Shown in pieces: positions 1 to 6,673 of a stretch of 22,813 nt of DNA (position 1 is its first letter; each line of letters begins with the position of its first letter). The stretch is from the NCBI GenBank assembly GCA_902493375.1, contig CABUPH010000025.1, forward strand, positions 1-22,813. The letters are read 5' to 3'. The position numbers were made by a program, and so were the translations under genes. The DNA is from an uncultured Collinsella sp. GTDB lineage: Bacteria; Actinomycetota; Coriobacteriia; Coriobacteriales; Coriobacteriaceae. Below the pieces are notes generated by a model, which did no database searches, was not told the DNA's origin, and saw nothing but the letters and a program-made list of their open reading frames with translations.

Positions 1-55
1 AAGCGGTCGGCGGGGCCATTGTGGCTCTTGACAGCGGATTGGGTCATATGAGCGA

Positions 56-154
56 AAGCCCGCCAGAGCGAGCAAGGTGCCTTGAAACGAGGCGGCATTG
101 ACCTTCTGGTCATGCCGCCGAAGTTGAAAGGCAGATTGCCGCTCTGGCGGGTTT
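56..154. repeat. 99-base rod-like inverted repeat (long imperfect hairpin)
   Basis: Bases 56-70 pair with 140-154 (15 bp, one G-U; core CCCGCCAGAGCG against CGCTCTGGCGGG). Inside, 72-75 pair with 136-139, TGCCTT at 78-83 pairs with AAGGCA at 128-133, AAC at 86-88 pairs with GTT at 123-125, and GGCGGCAT/GACC at 91-103 pairs with GGTC/ATGCCGCC at 108-119, with one bulged T and a TTCT loop. On the plus strand the internal loop at 89-90/120-121 would be a tandem G-A pair. I see no long open frame that explains it. It could be a structured RNA, an extragenic palindromic repeat or a factor-independent end of an operon; the sequence alone does not decide. The pairing is directly visible; any function is unknown. 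Confidence 0.6.
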
Positions 155-167
155 GCAGCGTCAACTG

Positions 168-194
168 GTTACGCGGTTCGTAGAACCGCGTAAC
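168..194 (-). terminator. perfect 12-bp hairpin just after lysS
   Basis: GTTACGCGGTTC at 168-179 pairs perfectly with GAACCGCGTAAC at 183-194 around a three-base loop, and it begins only three bases past the lysS stop codon. There is no T-run on either side, so it is not a textbook intrinsic terminator. It may stabilise the 3' end of the lysS mRNA, act as a terminator without a U-tract, or be part of the neighbouring palindromic repeat. Confidence 0.4.
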
Positions 195-197
195 TAA

Positions 198-2162
198 TTA
201 GTACATCTTTGCGCCGGCGGGGATGGAGGCATCGAGCTGGATCAGGTTGAGACGCTCCTCACCATCCTCCTCGTGGATAGCGCTGATGAGCATGCCGCAG
301 CTGGGAATGCCCATCATCTTGCGCGGAGGCAGGTTGGTGATGGCGAGCAGAGTCTTGCCGACCAGGTCCTCGGGCTCATAATAACCGTGAATGCCGGAGA
401 GGATGGTGCGTTCGGTACCGGTACCGTCGTCGAGCGTAAAGTTCAGCAGCTTCTTGGACTTCTTGACGGCCTCGCATGCCTTGACCTTCACAGCGCGGAA
501 ATCGCTCTTGGAGAAGGTATCAAAGTCGACGAACTCCTCAAACAGCGGCTCAACGGCGATCTTGGAGTAATCGAGCGTGGGCTTAAGCGACTTAACGAAC
601 GGGCTCGCGGCGTTGCCGGCCTCGGCAGCCTTGGCGGCAGCGGCACCGGACTGGAAACCCTTCTCGGGCTTCATGTGCGGGAACAGCAGGACATCGCGGA
701 TGGAAGCCTGGTTGGTGAGCAGCATGACCACGCGGTCGATACCAATGCCAATGCCGCCCGCGGGAGGCATACCGTACTCGAGGGCGCGCACGTAGTCCTC
801 GTCATACTCCATGGCCTCATCGTCGCCGCCGGCCTTCTCGGCCATCTGGGCAGCAAAGCGCTCAGCCTGGTCGACCGGGTCGTTGAGCTCGGAGAATGCG
901 TTGGCGTACTCGTGGCCGGCAATAACCAGCTCAAAGCGGTGCGTCAGGCGCGGGTCGTCCTCAAAGCGCTTGGCAAGCGGGCTGACCTCGATGGGGTAAT
1001 CGCACACGAACGTGGGGTTGACGATGGTGTCCTCGCCCAGCTCATCGTAAATCTCGGCGATGATCTTGCCAGCAGTCCACTCGGGCTTGATCTCCAGGCC
1101 CTTCTCGCGCGCGGCGGCAGCAAGCTCCTCGACCGGCGTGTCGATGGTGACCTGCTTGCCGAGCACGTCGGAGACGATGTCGGTCATGGGACGGCTGGCC
1201 CACTCACCAGAAAGGTCGATGGTCTGGCCCTGGTACTCGATGACCTCGGGGTTGCCGATGGCTTTGTTAGCCGCCTTAATGACACCCTGGGCGAGCGCCT
1301 TCATGCCCTCGAGGTCGGAGAAGGCACGGTAGGCCTCCATCGTGGTGAACTCGGGATTGTGGGTAAGGTCCATGCCCTCGTTACGGAAGATGCGGCCGAT
1401 CTCGAACACGCGCTCAAAACCACCGACGATGCAGCGCTTGAGATGCAGCTCGGTGGCAATACGCAGGTAGCACTCCTGATCGAGCGCGTTGAAGTGGGTA
1501 ATGAACGGCTTGGCCGTGGCACCACCCTGGATGGTCTGCAGGATGGGGGTCTCGACCTCCATGTAGCCGTCGGACTCCATAAAGCGACGGAAGGTGGAGA
1601 GAATCTGCGAACGCTTACGGAAGGTCTCGCGAACGTCGTCGTTGGCGATCAGGTCGACATAGCGCTGGCGATAGCGGGTCTCCTTGTCGGAAAGACCGTG
1701 GAACTTCTCGGGCAGCGGACGAACGGCCTTGGAAAGCAGGGTCGCGCTCTTAGGGGCAACGGAAAGCTGGCCGCGCTGGGTGCGCACAACCACGCCGGTC
1801 ACGCCCATGATGTCGCCCAAGTCGAGGGCTTTGAGCGTATTCCAGGCAGCCTCGTCCATGTCGTTGATGCGGCAGAACAGTTGAATCTCGGCAGTCGCAT
1901 CGCGCACGACGATGAACATGATCTTGCCCTGACCGCGCTTGGCGACCACACGGCCGGCGATCTTCACGACATCCTCGGTGTCCTCACCATCGGCAAGATC
2001 GGCGTACTTAGTCTCGATATCGGCGACGTAGTCCTCAAGCTCAGAGTGCTCGGGATAGGGGTTCTGGCCCGCCTCGAACAGGGCGGCGCGCTTGGCCAGG
2101 CGGGTGGCGCGCTCGTCGTTGAGCGTCGATGCCTGATCGGCGGCGTTCTGGTTCTCTGCCAT
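198..2162 (-). CDS. lysS: lysine--tRNA ligase (class II) with C-terminal Trbp111-like tRNA-binding domain
   Basis: It charges tRNA-Lys with lysine in the cytoplasm. The 654 residues contain an N-terminal OB-fold anticodon-binding domain (about 66-140) and then the class II catalytic core. Motif 2 FRNEG lies at about 259-263 and motif 3 GIGIGIDR at about 470-477. Most bacterial LysRS proteins end near residue 500, soon after motif 3. Here an Ala-rich linker (about 505-520) leads to an extra domain (about 545-654) with the DFRAVKV, LDDGTG, GIPSCGM and IPAGAKM pattern of the Trbp111/EMAPII-type domain at the C-terminus of many MetRS proteins. That domain is inferred to increase tRNA affinity. 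The ATG start has the ribosome site GAGGAG seven bases upstream. greA lies just upstream with a hairpin between them; the greA-lysS pairing is also known in other Gram-positives. Confidence 0.95.
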   Translation of the reverse strand: MAENQNAADQASTLNDERATRLAKRAALFEAGQNPYPEHSELEDYVADIETKYADLADGEDTEDVVKIAGRVVAKRGQGKIMFIVVRDATAEIQLFCRINDMDEAAWNTLKALDLGDIMGVTGVVVRTQRGQLSVAPKSATLLSKAVRPLPEKFHGLSDKETRYRQRYVDLIANDDVRETFRKRSQILSTFRRFMESDGYMEVETPILQTIQGGATAKPFITHFNALDQECYLRIATELHLKRCIVGGFERVFEIGRIFRNEGMDLTHNPEFTTMEAYRAFSDLEGMKALAQGVIKAANKAIGNPEVIEYQGQTIDLSGEWASRPMTDIVSDVLGKQVTIDTPVEELAAAAREKGLEIKPEWTAGKIIAEIYDELGEDTIVNPTFVCDYPIEVSPLAKRFEDDPRLTHRFELVIAGHEYANAFSELNDPVDQAERFAAQMAEKAGGDDEAMEYDEDYVRALEYGMPPAGGIGIGIDRVVMLLTNQASIRDVLLFPHMKPEKGFQSGAAAAKAAEAGNAASPFVKSLKPTLDYSKIAVEPLFEEFVDFDTFSKSDFRAVKVKACEAVKKSKKLLNFTLDDGTGTERTILSGIHGYYEPEDLVGKTLLAITNLPPRKMMGIPSCGMLISAIHEEDGEERLNLIQLDASIPAGAKMY

Positions 2163-2180
2163 AAGTTAGCTCCTCAAACT

Positions 2181-2213
2181 AAAACGCTCCCCAGGATTCG
2201 GTCCCAGGGAGCG
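2181..2213 (-). terminator. terminator or attenuator between greA and lysS
   Basis: On the minus strand CGCTCCC and GGGAGCG form a 7-bp stem (2207-2213 with 2185-2191), with an inner GGA/TCC pairing, followed by TTTT at 2181-2184. It lies downstream of greA but only 18 bases before the lysS start codon. The U-tract is short and readthrough into lysS is likely. Confidence 0.7.
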
Positions 2214-2241
2214 AAAACATACCTTTACGCGGGACCGTGGT

Positions 2242-2712
2242 CTAGCGTGCGATCTTGGCGATGGTGTAGACGCGAGTCTTGCCGGAAGGCGTAACGACCT
2301 CGACGGAGTCGCCCTCGCCGTGACCGATGATGGCGTGGCCGACCGGAGACTCGTTGGAGATCTTGTGCTCGAGCGAGTTGGTCTCGGTGGTACCGACGAG
2401 CGTGACTTCCATGACCTCGCCGTTGGGATCAATCAGCGAAACGGTGGAACCGATGGAGACGGTCAGGTCGCCCGTGGTGGCAGCAACCTGAGCGTTGGCG
2501 AGGATGGCCTGGATCTCGGCAATACGAGCGGCGTTCTGGGCCTGTTTGTCCTTAGCGGCGTCGTACTCGGAGTTCTCCGAAAGGTCGCCGAACGCGCGGG
2601 CTTCCTTGATGTCCTCGACGATCTCCTTGGCGTAATCGCCCTCACGCCAAGCGAGCTCCTCGACGAGCTTCTGGCGGCCCTCAGCGGTCAGTACGATCTG
2701 GCTTGCGTCCAT
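2242..2712 (-). CDS. greA: transcription elongation factor GreA
   Basis: GreA enters the secondary channel of RNA polymerase and stimulates cleavage of backtracked transcripts. The 156 residues match the family length. An N-terminal antiparallel coiled coil carries the tip motif GDLSENSEYDAAK (about 42-54) with the conserved acidic residues D43 and E46, and a C-terminal FKBP-like domain ends in the usual VYTIAKI segment. I chose the ATG at 2712, which has GGGGAG eight bases upstream; an in-frame TTG 30 bases earlier has no clear ribosome site. A TTGACA hexamer lies at 2748-2753, but no convincing -10 follows it, so the promoter is unresolved. The gene sits between the tatA terminator and the lysS attenuator-like hairpin. 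Confidence 0.96.
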   Translation of the reverse strand: MDASQIVLTAEGRQKLVEELAWREGDYAKEIVEDIKEARAFGDLSENSEYDAAKDKQAQNAARIAEIQAILANAQVAATTGDLTVSIGSTVSLIDPNGEVMEVTLVGTTETNSLEHKISNESPVGHAIIGHGEGDSVEVVTPSGKTRVYTIAKIAR

Positions 2713-2760
2713 ACGGATATCTCCCCAACTCTGATCAAACAATCAACTGTCAACAAAACG

Positions 2761-2793
2761 AAAAAGACCGGCTAGCCTGCGGGCAAGCCGGTC
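2761..2793 (-). terminator. intrinsic terminator of tatA
   Basis: On the minus strand GACCGGC (2787-2793) pairs with GCCGGTC (2766-2772), with an inner GCC/GGC pairing, followed by TTTTT at 2761-2765. It stands 26 bases after the tatA stop codon and just upstream of greA. Confidence 0.88.
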
Positions 2794-2818
2794 AGGTGCT
2801 CACCCCAAAGGGATGGGA

Positions 2819-3094
2819 CTACTCTGCGTCCGCGTCGCTGTCCTCTGCCTGCTTCTTCTTGGCAGCAGCGAGCTTGGCCTCGAGCTCAGCGATCTCCTTG
2901 TCCTCCTCGGACTGCTCGACCACGACCTCCTCGGCCTGCTTGGTCTCGGCCTTATCGTCGCCCTCCATACCCTCGCGGATATTCTTGACGGTAGAGCCGA
3001 GGGACTTGCCGAGCTTCGGCAGGTTCTTGGGCCCGAAGATAATCAGGACAACGACGAGAATAATGATGAGCTCAGGAGCCCTCAGTCCAAACAT
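2819..3094 (-). CDS. tatA: Sec-independent translocase pore subunit TatA (TatA/E type)
   Basis: This is the small pore-forming subunit of the twin-arginine translocase, which exports folded proteins across the cytoplasmic membrane. It has 91 residues: a short N-terminus, one membrane helix (about 8-20), the FGPKNLPKLGKSLG hinge (FG and LP signature), an amphipathic helix, and a long charged tail rich in Glu, Lys and Ala that is probably helical or coiled coil. The start is the ATG at 3094, with GGAGG five bases upstream. The open frame continues upstream, but only through antisense of tRNA-Pro, so a longer protein is not credible. No tatC or tatB is in the window, so the partner must be encoded elsewhere. 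It has its own promoter and terminator and is probably monocistronic. Confidence 0.93.
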   Translation of the reverse strand: MFGLRAPELIIILVVVLIIFGPKNLPKLGKSLGSTVKNIREGMEGDDKAETKQAEEVVVEQSEEDKEIAELEAKLAAAKKKQAEDSDADAE

Positions 3095-3130
3095 GTAGAC
3101 CTCCACAATACAGCGAGACAAGCTCGAATG

Positions 3131-3159
3131 AGTATACCGCGGGTATCGCGGTATCACAA
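3131..3159 (-). promoter_or_regulatory. tatA promoter with inverted repeat in the spacer
   Basis: On the minus strand TTGTGA (3154-3159) and TATACT (3131-3136) are separated by exactly 17 bases. The spacer and edges contain the inverted repeat ATACCGC-N7-GCGGTAT (3134-3154). The promoter lies between the tRNA-Pro terminator and the tatA ribosome site, giving a leader of about 30 bases. The inverted repeat could be a repressor site, which is inference only. Confidence 0.72.
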
Positions 3160-3167
3160 CAATAGCT

Positions 3168-3195
3168 AAAAAAAGGGACCGCAAGAAGCGGTCCC
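3168..3195 (-). terminator. intrinsic terminator of tRNA-Pro
   Basis: On the minus strand GGGACCGC (3188-3195) pairs with GCGGTCCC (3175-3182) around a five-base loop and is followed by seven T (3168-3174). It lies 12 bases after the tRNA 3' end. Confidence 0.93.
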
Positions 3196-3206
3196 TCCTC
3201 ATGCTC

Positions 3207-3283
3207 TGGTCGGGTTGACTGGATTTGAACCAGCGACCCCTGCGTCCCGAACGCAGTGCTCTACCAAACTGAGCCACAACCCG
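3207..3283 (-). tRNA. tRNA-Pro (anticodon CGG)
   Basis: A 77-base cloverleaf is visible on the minus strand. The acceptor CGGGTTG pairs with CAACCCG; the anticodon stem CTGCG/CGCAG encloses the loop TTCGGGA, with anticodon CGG reading CCG proline codons; the T-arm contains GGTTCAAATCC; discriminator A is followed by an encoded CCA at 3207-3209. It is flanked by its own -10 box and terminator. Confidence 0.95.
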
Positions 3284-3291
3284 TTAGCTCG

Positions 3292-3297
3292 ACTATA
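3292..3297 (-). promoter_or_regulatory. -10 box of tRNA-Pro promoter
   Basis: TATAGT on the minus strand ends nine bases before the tRNA 5' end, placing the start of transcription at or next to the mature end. No good -35 hexamer is visible at 16-18 bases. Confidence 0.45.
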
Positions 3298-3332
3298 GTA
3301 ACAAAGATTTCCGCCGCATGCTAGAGAAATTT

Positions 3333-4229
3333 TTACTTCTTTGGCACTTCGACACGAACCGTGTTGGGAATGAACTGCGTCGCGCAGGACCACCAGCCGT
3401 TTTGCTGGGCAGCGTCGGCAAGCCTTTCGGCCGTGACGGCGGTGTCGCAAATGGCAAACGAGCAGGCACCCGATCCGCACACATCTACAGCAACGGTGCC
3501 ATCCTGTTTATGCAGCCAGTCGAGGACCGTTTGAATCTGCGGCTCCATCTGTGCGGAAATGACACCCAAGTTGTTATGGATGAGTGCATATGCCGTCTCG
3601 GCATCACCAGCACGCAAGGCAGAAGCTATCGCGCCGGGCTTGTCCACAGGCACCGGGGCCTCGTCAAAACGTCGATAGGCTTCAATTGTCGAAACACTTG
3701 CCTCGCGCGGCTTGACCAACACGACGGGCGTTGCGGGCAGCGCGGGGTACTCAGTTGCTAGCACGTCTCCCCCACCTACGCAGAACGCAGGACTCGCGTG
3801 CAAAAAGAACGGGACGTCAGCACCAATGCCCCGCGCAATGTCGTCGAGCGCTGGGTCGGTGCGATCAATGCCCCAGAGCTCCGCCAAGGCGACAATGACC
3901 GCGGCCGCATCCGTCGAGGGGCCGCCCAAGCCGGCGCACAATGGAATGCGCTTCTCAATCGTCACGCAGATGTTTGCCTCGCGACCATAATGCTCGGCCA
4001 TAGCAACCGCAGCCCGATACGCCGTATTCTTTTGCATGGGAAAATCTGATGCCGGAACCGTCTGGACAGTCAGCGCCTGCGCCGGCGTGACCGTCACGGT
4101 ATCGGAAAGACCGACGGCTGCCATCAGGGAATCGACCCTGTGGTAGCCGCGGTCATCGCGCTCGGTATGAACCCCCAGGTAGAGGTTAATCTTTGCCGGC
4201 GCGGAAAGAGTCAGGGACCGATCGGTCAC
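3333..4229 (-). CDS. ispE: 4-diphosphocytidyl-2-C-methyl-D-erythritol kinase
   Basis: A GHMP-family kinase that phosphorylates CDP-methylerythritol with ATP in the non-mevalonate (MEP) isoprenoid pathway. The 298 residues have APAKINLYL near the N-terminus (catalytic Lys13), the ATP-binding glycine loop PLCAGLGGPSTDAAA (about 96-110; most homologues have GLGGGSSDAAA, so Pro104 and Thr106 are mild departures; Asp107 is kept), ADVPFF (about 137-142), and a C-terminal GSGAC motif. The start is GTG at 4229, with GAGGAG eight bases upstream; the preceding gene stops only two bases earlier, so translation is probably coupled. veg-ispE adjacency is also known from Bacillus, supporting the assignment. 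Confidence 0.95.
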   Translation of the reverse strand: MTDRSLTLSAPAKINLYLGVHTERDDRGYHRVDSLMAAVGLSDTVTVTPAQALTVQTVPASDFPMQKNTAYRAAVAMAEHYGREANICVTIEKRIPLCAGLGGPSTDAAAVIVALAELWGIDRTDPALDDIARGIGADVPFFLHASPAFCVGGGDVLATEYPALPATPVVLVKPREASVSTIEAYRRFDEAPVPVDKPGAIASALRAGDAETAYALIHNNLGVISAQMEPQIQTVLDWLHKQDGTVAVDVCGSGACSFAICDTAVTAERLADAAQQNGWWSCATQFIPNTVRVEVPKK

Positions 4230-4231
4230 CG

Positions 4232-4528
4232 TTAGTGCTCCTCGAGCTGATTGCCGAGCGGGGTAAAGATATGCTCGCCGCTCTCGGGGTCGAACAGCTC
4301 GACCTGACCGGTGAGGACATCGATATACTGGTAGGACTGACGCGACTTGCGGCCACGACGCTCGTCAACCTCGACAATGAAGACGGCGGGGTGGACGCTC
4401 TTGATGGTGCCCATGCGCTCGACGACGCGGGTACGGCCCATGTTGGCCTTAACCTTGACGCGATCGCCCACCATATCGGTCAGCTTCTCGTGGATGTCGT
4501 CGACGTGATTGACTTCCATCTCTTCCAT
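4232..4528 (-). CDS. veg: Veg family protein
   Basis: A small cytoplasmic protein with the Veg-family core: LTDMVGDRVKVKANMGR, then a VERMGTI strand, HPAVFIVEVDE, and SYQYIDVLTGQVELF. These match the pattern of Bacillus subtilis Veg (KANGGRR, PSVFVIQLD, SYSYADILTETVEL). In Bacillus, Veg is linked to biofilm formation, though its biochemical role is poorly defined; here the function is unknown. I chose the ATG at 4528 (98 residues) with GGAGG eight bases upstream. An in-frame TTG eight codons earlier and an ATG three codons later are the alternatives. It is the first gene of a veg-ispE operon with its own promoter, and the order is conserved in Firmicutes. Confidence 0.88.
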   Translation of the reverse strand: MEEMEVNHVDDIHEKLTDMVGDRVKVKANMGRTRVVERMGTIKSVHPAVFIVEVDERRGRKSRQSYQYIDVLTGQVELFDPESGEHIFTPLGNQLEEH

Positions 4529-4555
4529 GAACAGGGCCTCCAGAAGGTGCAATTC

Positions 4556-4575
4556 AAAAAGGGGATAATACCCCT
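4556..4575 (-). terminator. small hairpin plus T-run in the veg leader (possible attenuator)
   Basis: On the minus strand AGGGG (4571-4575) pairs with CCCCT (4560-4564) around a six-base loop, followed by TTTTT (4556-4560). It falls in the 5' leader between the veg promoter and the ribosome site. The stem is short, so termination, if any, is probably partial. Confidence 0.45.
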
Positions 4576-4595
4576 AAGATAGACAAAACTCTAAT

Positions 4596-4625
4596 ACTAT
4601 AGCACCCTGCTGCCGCCATACGCAA
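4596..4625 (-). promoter_or_regulatory. probable veg-ispE promoter
   Basis: TTGCGT (4620-4625), an 18-base spacer and TATAGT (4596-4601) on the minus strand. They lie between the dtd stop codon and veg and give a leader of about 60 bases. The -10 is good and the -35 only fair. Confidence 0.55.
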
Positions 4626-4658
4626 GTAGCTTAAAAAGCCCGGTCCCAAATTGACTAC

Positions 4659-5105
4659 TTACAGACTATCGGTGTCCAAGACGATGGTGAATGGGCCGTC
4701 GTTGATCAAGTCGACTTTCATATCGGCGCCAAAAATGCCGTGCGCCACGTGTTCGACATCTTGACGAACGAGCGTCAGGAAGTACTCGTAGAGCTCGTTG
4801 GCAACATCGGGTGCGCCGGCATCCGTAAACGACGGACGGCGACCGTGGCGGCAGTCGGCGAACAGCGTGAACTGCGACACCACGAGCACCTCGCCGTCGA
4901 CATCGGCCAGTGCCAAGTTGGTCTTACCGTTCTTGTCCTCGTTTATGCGCAAGCCCCGGAGCTTGCCCCACAGTTTGTCGGCCTCGGCACGCGTATCGCC
5001 ATGGCCCACACCCAGCAGCACCAGGTAGCCGCGTCCAATGCGGCCCACGCACTCGCCGTCGACCGTCACGCCGGCGTTGAGCACGCGCTGCACCACCGCA
5101 CGCAC
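4659..5105 (-). CDS. dtd: D-aminoacyl-tRNA deacylase
   Basis: DTD hydrolyses D-amino acids, and glycine mischarged on tRNA-Ala, from tRNA, acting as a chiral proofreader in the cytoplasm. The 148 residues match the family length. Both signature motifs are visible: SQFTL at 77-81 and the Gly-cisPro segment NDGPFTI at 135-141 (usual form NxGPxT). It begins MRAVVQRV, typical of the family. The start is GTG at 5105 with GAGGAG six bases upstream, located inside the end of rdgB; the gap to rdgB is three bases, so translation is likely coupled. It is the last gene of the murE-to-dtd run, and no clear terminator follows it before the veg promoter. Confidence 0.95.
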   Translation of the reverse strand: MRAVVQRVLNAGVTVDGECVGRIGRGYLVLLGVGHGDTRAEADKLWGKLRGLRINEDKNGKTNLALADVDGEVLVVSQFTLFADCRHGRRPSFTDAGAPDVANELYEYFLTLVRQDVEHVAHGIFGADMKVDLINDGPFTIVLDTDSL

Positions 5106-5108
5106 GGT

Positions 5109-5750
5109 CTACTCCTCGCCCGTCAGCTTGGCGGACAGATGCTCGAGCGCGTGGAAACGATGGCTGATGGCGTTCTTCTCGTCAGCCGTCAGCTCGGCCA
5201 TGGTCTTGCCCGGCGTGTCGACCGGCAGGAACAGCGGGTCGTAGCCAAAGCCGTGATCGCCGCGACCCTCGTGTGCGATAGTGCCCTCGCAGGCGCCCTC
5301 GCCATAGGTAACCAGACCATCCGTGTCGATGAGCGCAACGACGCTCATAAAGCGCGCGGTGCGATCCACGTCCGCGACGCCTTCCAGGTTAACGAGCAGC
5401 TTGGCGTTGTTGGCGGCATCGTCGCCATGCACGCCCGCATAGCGCGCGCTATACACGCCCGGCTCGCCGTCCAGGGCATCAACGACCAAGCCCGAATCGT
5501 CGGCAATGGCCATGAGCCCCGTCTCCTCGACGGCAGCCTGCGCCTTGATGATGGCGTTCTCCAAAAACGTCGTGCCGTTTTCCTCGGGATCCTCAAAATC
5601 GCCCAGCTGGCCGAGCGCCACAAAGCGCACCTCGGGCATGACCTTACCCAAAATGGCCTCGATCTCGGTGAGCTTATGGGCGTTGCCCGTTGCCACGACG
5701 ATGGTCGCCGCCGGGTCGAGGGTGTCGATGTCGATCTTCTCAAGTGCCAT
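5109..5750 (-). CDS. rdgB: dITP/XTP pyrophosphatase (RdgB/HAM1 family)
   Basis: It removes non-canonical purine triphosphates (ITP, dITP, XTP) by hydrolysis to the monophosphate and pyrophosphate, keeping them out of DNA and RNA. The 213 residues include the substrate loop ATGNAHK (20-26), TFLENAIIKA (61-70) with the conserved Glu and Asn, the metal site ADDSGLVVDAL (83-93), YSARYAG (100-106), and the base-recognition motif GFGYDPLF followed by a C-terminal SHR. A 10-residue N-terminal extension precedes the usual first strand. The ATG start has AAGGAG six bases upstream. It sits between rph and dtd; murI-rph-rdgB order is shared with Bacillus-type genomes. Confidence 0.95.
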   Translation of the reverse strand: MALEKIDIDTLDPAATIVVATGNAHKLTEIEAILGKVMPEVRFVALGQLGDFEDPEENGTTFLENAIIKAQAAVEETGLMAIADDSGLVVDALDGEPGVYSARYAGVHGDDAANNAKLLVNLEGVADVDRTARFMSVVALIDTDGLVTYGEGACEGTIAHEGRGDHGFGYDPLFLPVDTPGKTMAELTADEKNAISHRFHALEHLSAKLTGEE

Positions 5751-5893
5751 GAGTGGTCTCCTTGTCTCTATAGCAATGCCGCGCCGAGGGCGACGAGGGC
5801 CTCCGCCTCTCCCCTCTCAATCAACGACAGTCTTGTGTCTAGACGTCTCCGCAGATAAAACCTACCAAATTAAGCCTGTCCCTTTTTGGCAGG

Positions 5894-6619
5894 TTAGGCG
5901 ATGGCTTGGCGCTGAAGCTCGATGAGCTCGGCGATACCCTTGTCACCCAGGTCAAGCAGGGCGTTGAGGCGTTTGCGGTCGAAGGGCGCCTGCTCGCCGG
6001 TGCCCTGGAGCTCGATCATCTCACCGGTGTCGGTGGCGACGAGGTTCATATCGACCTCGGCATGGCTGTCCTCGGAATAATCGAGGTCAAGCAGCGTATT
6101 GCCGTCGACAACGCCCATGGAGATGGCAGCCACCTGGCCGGTAAGCGGGATGCGCTCGATCTTGCCCGCCTCGACCCACATGGCGAGGGCGTCGTGCAAC
6201 GCCACCCAGGCGCCGGTGATGCTCGCTGTACGCGTGCCGCCATCGGCCTGAATCACATCGCAGTCGACGGTGACGGTGTACTCGCCGAGCGCCTTCATGT
6301 TGACGACGGTACGCAGGCTGCGGCCAATGAGGCGCTCGATCTCCATGGAGCGGCCCTTGCGGTTGGCGTGCTCGCGCTTGCAGCGCTTGCCGGTCGACGC
6401 CGGCAGCATGGCGTATTCCGCGGTCACCCAGCCGGCCTTAGCTCCCTTTCGCCAGCCCGGCACGCCCTCCTCGATAGTGGCGGCGCACAGCACGCGCGTG
6501 TCACCGAACTCGGCCAAACACGAGCCGTGGGCGTGCTTCATGACGCCACGGGTGAGCTTAACGGGGCGCAACTCGTTGGCGGCGCGGCCGTTGGCGCGGT
6601 TGACCTGCATGTACTCCAT
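5894..6619 (-). CDS. rph: ribonuclease PH
   Basis: A phosphorolytic 3'-5' exoribonuclease that trims tRNA 3' ends, releasing nucleoside diphosphates. The 241 residues follow the family from end to end: GRAANELRPVKLTRG, GSCLAEFGDTRVLC, GWVTAEYAMLP, MEIERLIGRSLR, CDVIQADGGTRTASITGA (phosphate-binding region) and LDYSEDSHAEVDMN with the acidic catalytic residues. The loop between LPAST and the MEIERLIGRS segment is slightly divergent from the usual REAxxGKQxGR form. The ATG at 6619 has AAAGGA seven bases upstream; an ATG three codons later is also possible. About 140 bases lie between rph and rdgB, with no strong terminator or promoter that I can see. Confidence 0.96.
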   Translation of the reverse strand: MEYMQVNRANGRAANELRPVKLTRGVMKHAHGSCLAEFGDTRVLCAATIEEGVPGWRKGAKAGWVTAEYAMLPASTGKRCKREHANRKGRSMEIERLIGRSLRTVVNMKALGEYTVTVDCDVIQADGGTRTASITGAWVALHDALAMWVEAGKIERIPLTGQVAAISMGVVDGNTLLDLDYSEDSHAEVDMNLVATDTGEMIELQGTGEQAPFDRKRLNALLDLGDKGIAELIELQRQAIA

Positions 6620-6673
6620 AGAAATATCCTTTCGGCAAAATATGTGGCGAAGGCTTTGGCGGCTGCCTTACAT

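Noticed and set aside
28..33. TTGACA on the plus strand near the left edge
   Set aside because: No -10 at a workable distance (AGCGAA at 17 bases).
3..101. Plus-strand frame open from the left edge to a TGA at 99-101
   Set aside because: Only 32 codons, no recognisable family, and it runs into the rod hairpin. It could be the tail of a convergent gene, but the window cannot show this.
273..2294. 673-codon open frame on the plus strand across lysS
   Set aside because: It is the antisense shadow of a clearly real lysS in a GC-rich genome; its residues are low in complexity and match no family I know. The same holds for the long plus-strand frames over murE, asnB, argJ, argC and rph.
2748..2753. 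Perfect TTGACA upstream of greA
   Set aside because: No acceptable -10 at 16-18 bases; transcription would start within the ribosome site.
3095..3277. N-terminal extension of TatA through the tRNA-Pro gene
   Set aside because: The extension is translated from antisense tRNA and from the promoter and terminator; the ATG at 3094 has a strong ribosome site.
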